From assembly GCA_021464245.1 (NCBI GenBank), contig JADCRB010000055.1, forward strand, positions 146,033 through 210,032: a DNA stretch of 64,000 nucleotides. The letters run 5' to 3'. The translations under genes and the position numbers were made by a program. Shown piece by piece: positions 61,710 through 64,000 of this stretch; the first letter of the stretch is position 1, and each line of letters begins with the position of its first letter. The notes beneath the pieces were generated by a model. It had not been told where the DNA came from and searched no databases. It saw nothing but the letters and a program-made list of their open reading frames with translations. Origin of the DNA: Carallia brachiata. Lineage: Eukaryota; Streptophyta; Magnoliopsida; Malpighiales; Rhizophoraceae.

Positions 61710-62438
61710 TATACTTATTAAAACCGACTCGAACACTGATCTGATCAGGTGATTGGGTCAGTGGATCATTAGTTTAATTAATGAATTATTAATTTTTAAA
61801 AAAATAAATATATTAAATAATATATATAAATTTTTTTTTATATAATTCAGCACAATAACTACATTTTTATAAATTAAAAAATAATTTATACTAATCAAAA
61901 TTTTGATAAAAATTCTTAAGAATTTATTTTTTAAAGTCAATTGTAACATATTATTTGATATATGAATAATGTTAAATTATTGTATACAGAAAAATAGATT
62001 ATAAAAAATAAAAAATTATTAAATTACAAAAAAAAAATATTGTGTAATACTGTTTAGTATTATGAAAATATTATTTTTATCATTCACACAGTAAAAAGTT
62101 AAAAAAATAAATTTTAGTATGTAAATATTATACAAATATTATTGTTTAAATAGTAAAAAATGAAAAAAATTATAATTTTTACTGTTTGAACACGGTTTAT
62201 CATTAAAAAAATTTATTTTTACTGTTTACATAGTAAAAAGTGAAAAAATTATATTTTTTACTGTTTTACCACTGTTCATTATTAAAAAATATTATTTTTA
62301 CTATTTGTACAGTAAAAAGTGAAAAAAAAATAATTTTTTATTATTCAAATGACCTTATTACTGTTCACGCGAACCGGCTCGACCCAGTACCCGGGTCACC
62401 GGTCCAACCAGCCGGGTTGGGACGGATTTAATAACTAT
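61710..62438. mobile_element. Non-autonomous DNA transposon with 9-bp target duplication
   Basis: A 729-bp element is flanked by GATAGAGAG at 61701-61709 and 62439-62447. The left end, TATACTTATTAAAACCGACT, is an imperfect inverted copy of the right end, which in reverse complement reads ATAGTTATTAAATCCGTCCC. Both sub-terminal regions are rich in GGGTC/CCGG motifs, while the interior is AT-rich and holds several copies of a roughly 70-bp unit (see the separate repeat). The 8-10 bp duplication fits hAT or Mutator-like elements. Confidence 0.75.
62040..62335. repeat. Internal ~70-bp repeat array in the 61.7-kb transposon
   Basis: Units containing TTTTTACTGTTT, CAGTAAAAAGTGAAAAAA and CATTATTAAAAAA recur about four times with substitutions. 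Each unit itself has opposing ACTGTTT and AGTAAAAAGT parts that can fold back. Internal arrays like this are common in non-autonomous elements. Confidence 0.65.
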
Positions 62439-62888
62439 GATAGAGAGAGCCAGATGACGAAAAATATTTTATTATTGTTTTAATAAAATTAAAATTTAGA
62501 TTTAAATAAATGTTATATTAAAATATAAATATAAATTTTATATGAAATATGTAAAAAAAAGTTTCATTTTTCTTTAAAATAAAAAATTTTATTAGTTTTA
62601 TTAGGCTAGGTATATTTAATGTATCTAACATTAATTTGACTTAATTTTTTTAGTCAATAAAATTCATCCATAATTTTATATTATAAAATAAATAAAATTT
62701 AAGTAAAATAAAAATGTGAAAAATAAATTGATGTGATAAATAAATTATACTGACTTGTAATTAAAATTGAACCGACTTCTAATTAAGGGCAACAATGGAA
62801 AGATGTACAGATATGATTAGCGTTAAGTAAGTTTAAGCTCAACGGATTCACAAGGGCAATAACGGAAAAGGGTAAAATTTGCTTCTAA

Positions 62889-62903
62889 ACCGACCCTATC
62901 TCT
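62889..62903 (+). promoter_or_regulatory. TATA box of the right-edge gene
   Basis: CTCTCTATAAATACC is a near-ideal plant TATA box in a short GC-richer island after AT-rich DNA. A transcript would start near 62930 and run rightwards into the repeated leader region. Confidence 0.6.
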
Positions 62904-62924
62904 CTATAAATACCGCATTAGCCC

Positions 62925-64000
62925 TGCTCCAACGTTCCGATGTGGCCGTTCGAACAATTTTGTGCCGTTTTTATTTCTCTCCGTCGGTCTCCTTCCGGTT
63001 CTCGAAGGTTTGTTTCTTCTCTTTTTCTTACAGTTCTTCTTCACGATTTTATATTACTGTCCAAACAATTTTGAGAAACTGTCAGGTGTTTTCTTTCTCA
63101 TTAATGGTTCTTTTTTTTTTTTCAAGATTTAATAATAAAGTTCTTGCTTCTGTAATAAACTAGCGATCCTGTAGGGTTTTGTTCTTAAATAATGTCTGTA
63201 TTCTTTTGTTGTCCAAATTAAAGAAGTTGCGCCCAAACGATTTTGTGCCTTTCTTTTTCTTCTTCGTCTCCTTCTTCTGGATCTTAAGGCTTTGTTTTGT
63301 TTTTTTACAATATCGTTTTGCTCATGATTTCATATTAACTTTTCTTTATCTTCGTCTTTTTTTTCTCTTTCCCGATCTTGATGGTTTTAAGGCACTGTTC
63401 TTGTTCTTCATTTTTTTCCTGCTTCCGGATCTTGAAGGTCTTTTAATAACTGTTCTTGTTTGTTTCTTTTTTGTTACTCGTTTTTTTCCCCAAGATTTGA
63501 TTTCAAAGTTCTTGTTTCCCTAATGAACTAGCAATCTTGTTTGGCTTTGTTTCTTTAATCTTATCTGTATTCTTTTCTTGTCCGGATTAGAATTGTGTAT
63601 TTGGGTTTGCTATAGGATGAATTTTGAAACTGAAAACATTCGTCTCTAGGGCATGAATGCCCGTATTCTAATTTTCTGTACTTGTTTCTCTTTTGGTGCA
63701 AATCCCTTCTAATCTATTTTGTTTTCTACACAGGATTCTCTTTCGTAACCAATGTGCATTGACTCAATGACAGATACATGCCAAGGTTACCCTGTGGTTT
63801 TTGCTTCCTTATTTCTTGTTATCCATAGCATTATTTGTGCCTTTTGCTTGCGTTATTTTGGTCCAAAACTTTCTCAACTTTTTAGTTTTATCGCTTTTGC
63901 AATTACATGCGAATGATCCTTCAAAAGGACAAGTGCTGCATTATCAAGACTTTGCAATATGTTCTGTTTAACTGATACAACAATCAGAGAATTGAATGAA
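62925..64000 (+). CDS. 5' part of an unidentified gene cut by the window edge
   Basis: Downstream of the TATA box lies a likely untranslated first exon (about 62930-63007, donor CGAAG/GTTTGT), then a T-rich intron of about 725 bp ending at the acceptor TTTTCTACACAG at 63733. The next exon has an ATG at 63752 reading MCIDSMTDTCQ, with a possible donor at 63786. I do not recognise the protein and too little is present to name it. The model is inference from promoter and splice motifs; the start could be further right. Confidence 0.35.
62949..63590. repeat. Imperfect tandem duplication in leader/intron of the right-edge gene
   Basis: A unit beginning GTTCGAACAATTTTGTGCC at about 62949 and another beginning GCCCAAACGATTTTGTGCC at about 63230 share the same order of motifs: CTCCTTC, a GGTTCTCGAAGG/GGATCTTAAGG element, CAAGATTT, AGTTCTTG, AACTAGC and TCTGTATTCTTTT. 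Additional single copies of CCGGATCTTGAAGG-like sequence occur near 63.37 and 63.43 kb. Confidence 0.7.

Larger units (their letters stand above)
61425..62888. other. Intergenic region between EMB1417-like gene and the next gene
   Basis: It holds the unresolved 5' end of the EMB1417-like gene, then a 0.73-kb transposable element (61710-62438), then AT-rich DNA. Upstream of the last gene there is no other recognisable coding sequence. Confidence 0.6.

Noticed and set aside
62879..63523. 94-aa and 114-aa Phe-rich ORFs at the right end
   Set aside because: They come from T-rich leader/intron sequence of the right-edge gene; no codon pattern or domain.

Overview
The window is nuclear DNA from a eudicot plant. 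The genes are split by AT-rich GT/AG introns, the intergenic DNA is AT-rich and full of small fold-back elements, and every recognisable protein is a land-plant family. The gene set and order suggest a rosid, plausibly a woody one, but the species cannot be proved from the sequence. All exon models were read by hand; splice phases were checked across each junction of the complete multi-exon models.

Layout: 1-2.7 kb is intergenic. A MSP1/DAA1-like AAA ATPase (16 exons, +) lies at 2.8-8.5 kb and an F-box protein (6 exons, +) at 9.8-12.2 kb. A reticulon-like ER membrane protein (5 exons, -) is at 13.1-15.0 kb. A MAKR5-type membrane-associated kinase regulator (2 exons, +) is at 20.1-21.3 kb. An intronless ABCG8-type half transporter (+), with one frameshift, is at 26.8-28.6 kb. 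SGT1 (10 exons, -) is at 32.7-35.6 kb. An intronless PPR gene (+), with one frameshift and an early stop, is at 37.1-39.4 kb. A group IIe WRKY factor (3 exons, -) is at 45.2-46.8 kb. A decayed ERdj2/Sec63 J-protein pseudogene (+) is at 56.7-58.8 kb and an EMB1417-type PPR-like gene (-) at 59.2-61.4 kb. The window ends in the promoter and leader of an unidentified + strand gene with a repeated leader/intron module. No tRNA, rRNA or CRISPR array was seen.

The order AAA / F-box / MAKR5 / ABCG8 / PPR / WRKY27 matches, as I recall the locus numbers, the Arabidopsis run At5g52882, 52880, 52870, 52860, 52850, 52830. The reticulon and SGT1 genes lying inside this run match neighbours in the duplicated Arabidopsis At4g11220-11260 and At4g23550-23630 segments. 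The window may therefore keep a gene order that Arabidopsis has split between duplicate segments. The ERdj2 pseudogene next to the EMB1417-like gene matches At4g21180/At4g21190. These are independent housekeeping, immunity and signalling genes, not an operon-like pathway; SGT1, WRKY and possibly ABCG8 share a stress/defence flavour only by general family knowledge.

The long intergenic stretches (15-20, 21.3-26.8, 28.6-32.7, 39.4-45.2, 46.8-56.7 and 61.4-64 kb) hold many small non-autonomous inverted-repeat elements (MITEs). Some have clear target-site duplications, one pair belongs to the same family, and one lies about 55 bp from the PPR start codon. I found no convincing new biochemical system. 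The most notable observations are the interleaved synteny, the two disrupted intronless genes, the ERdj2 pseudogene and the MITE architecture.
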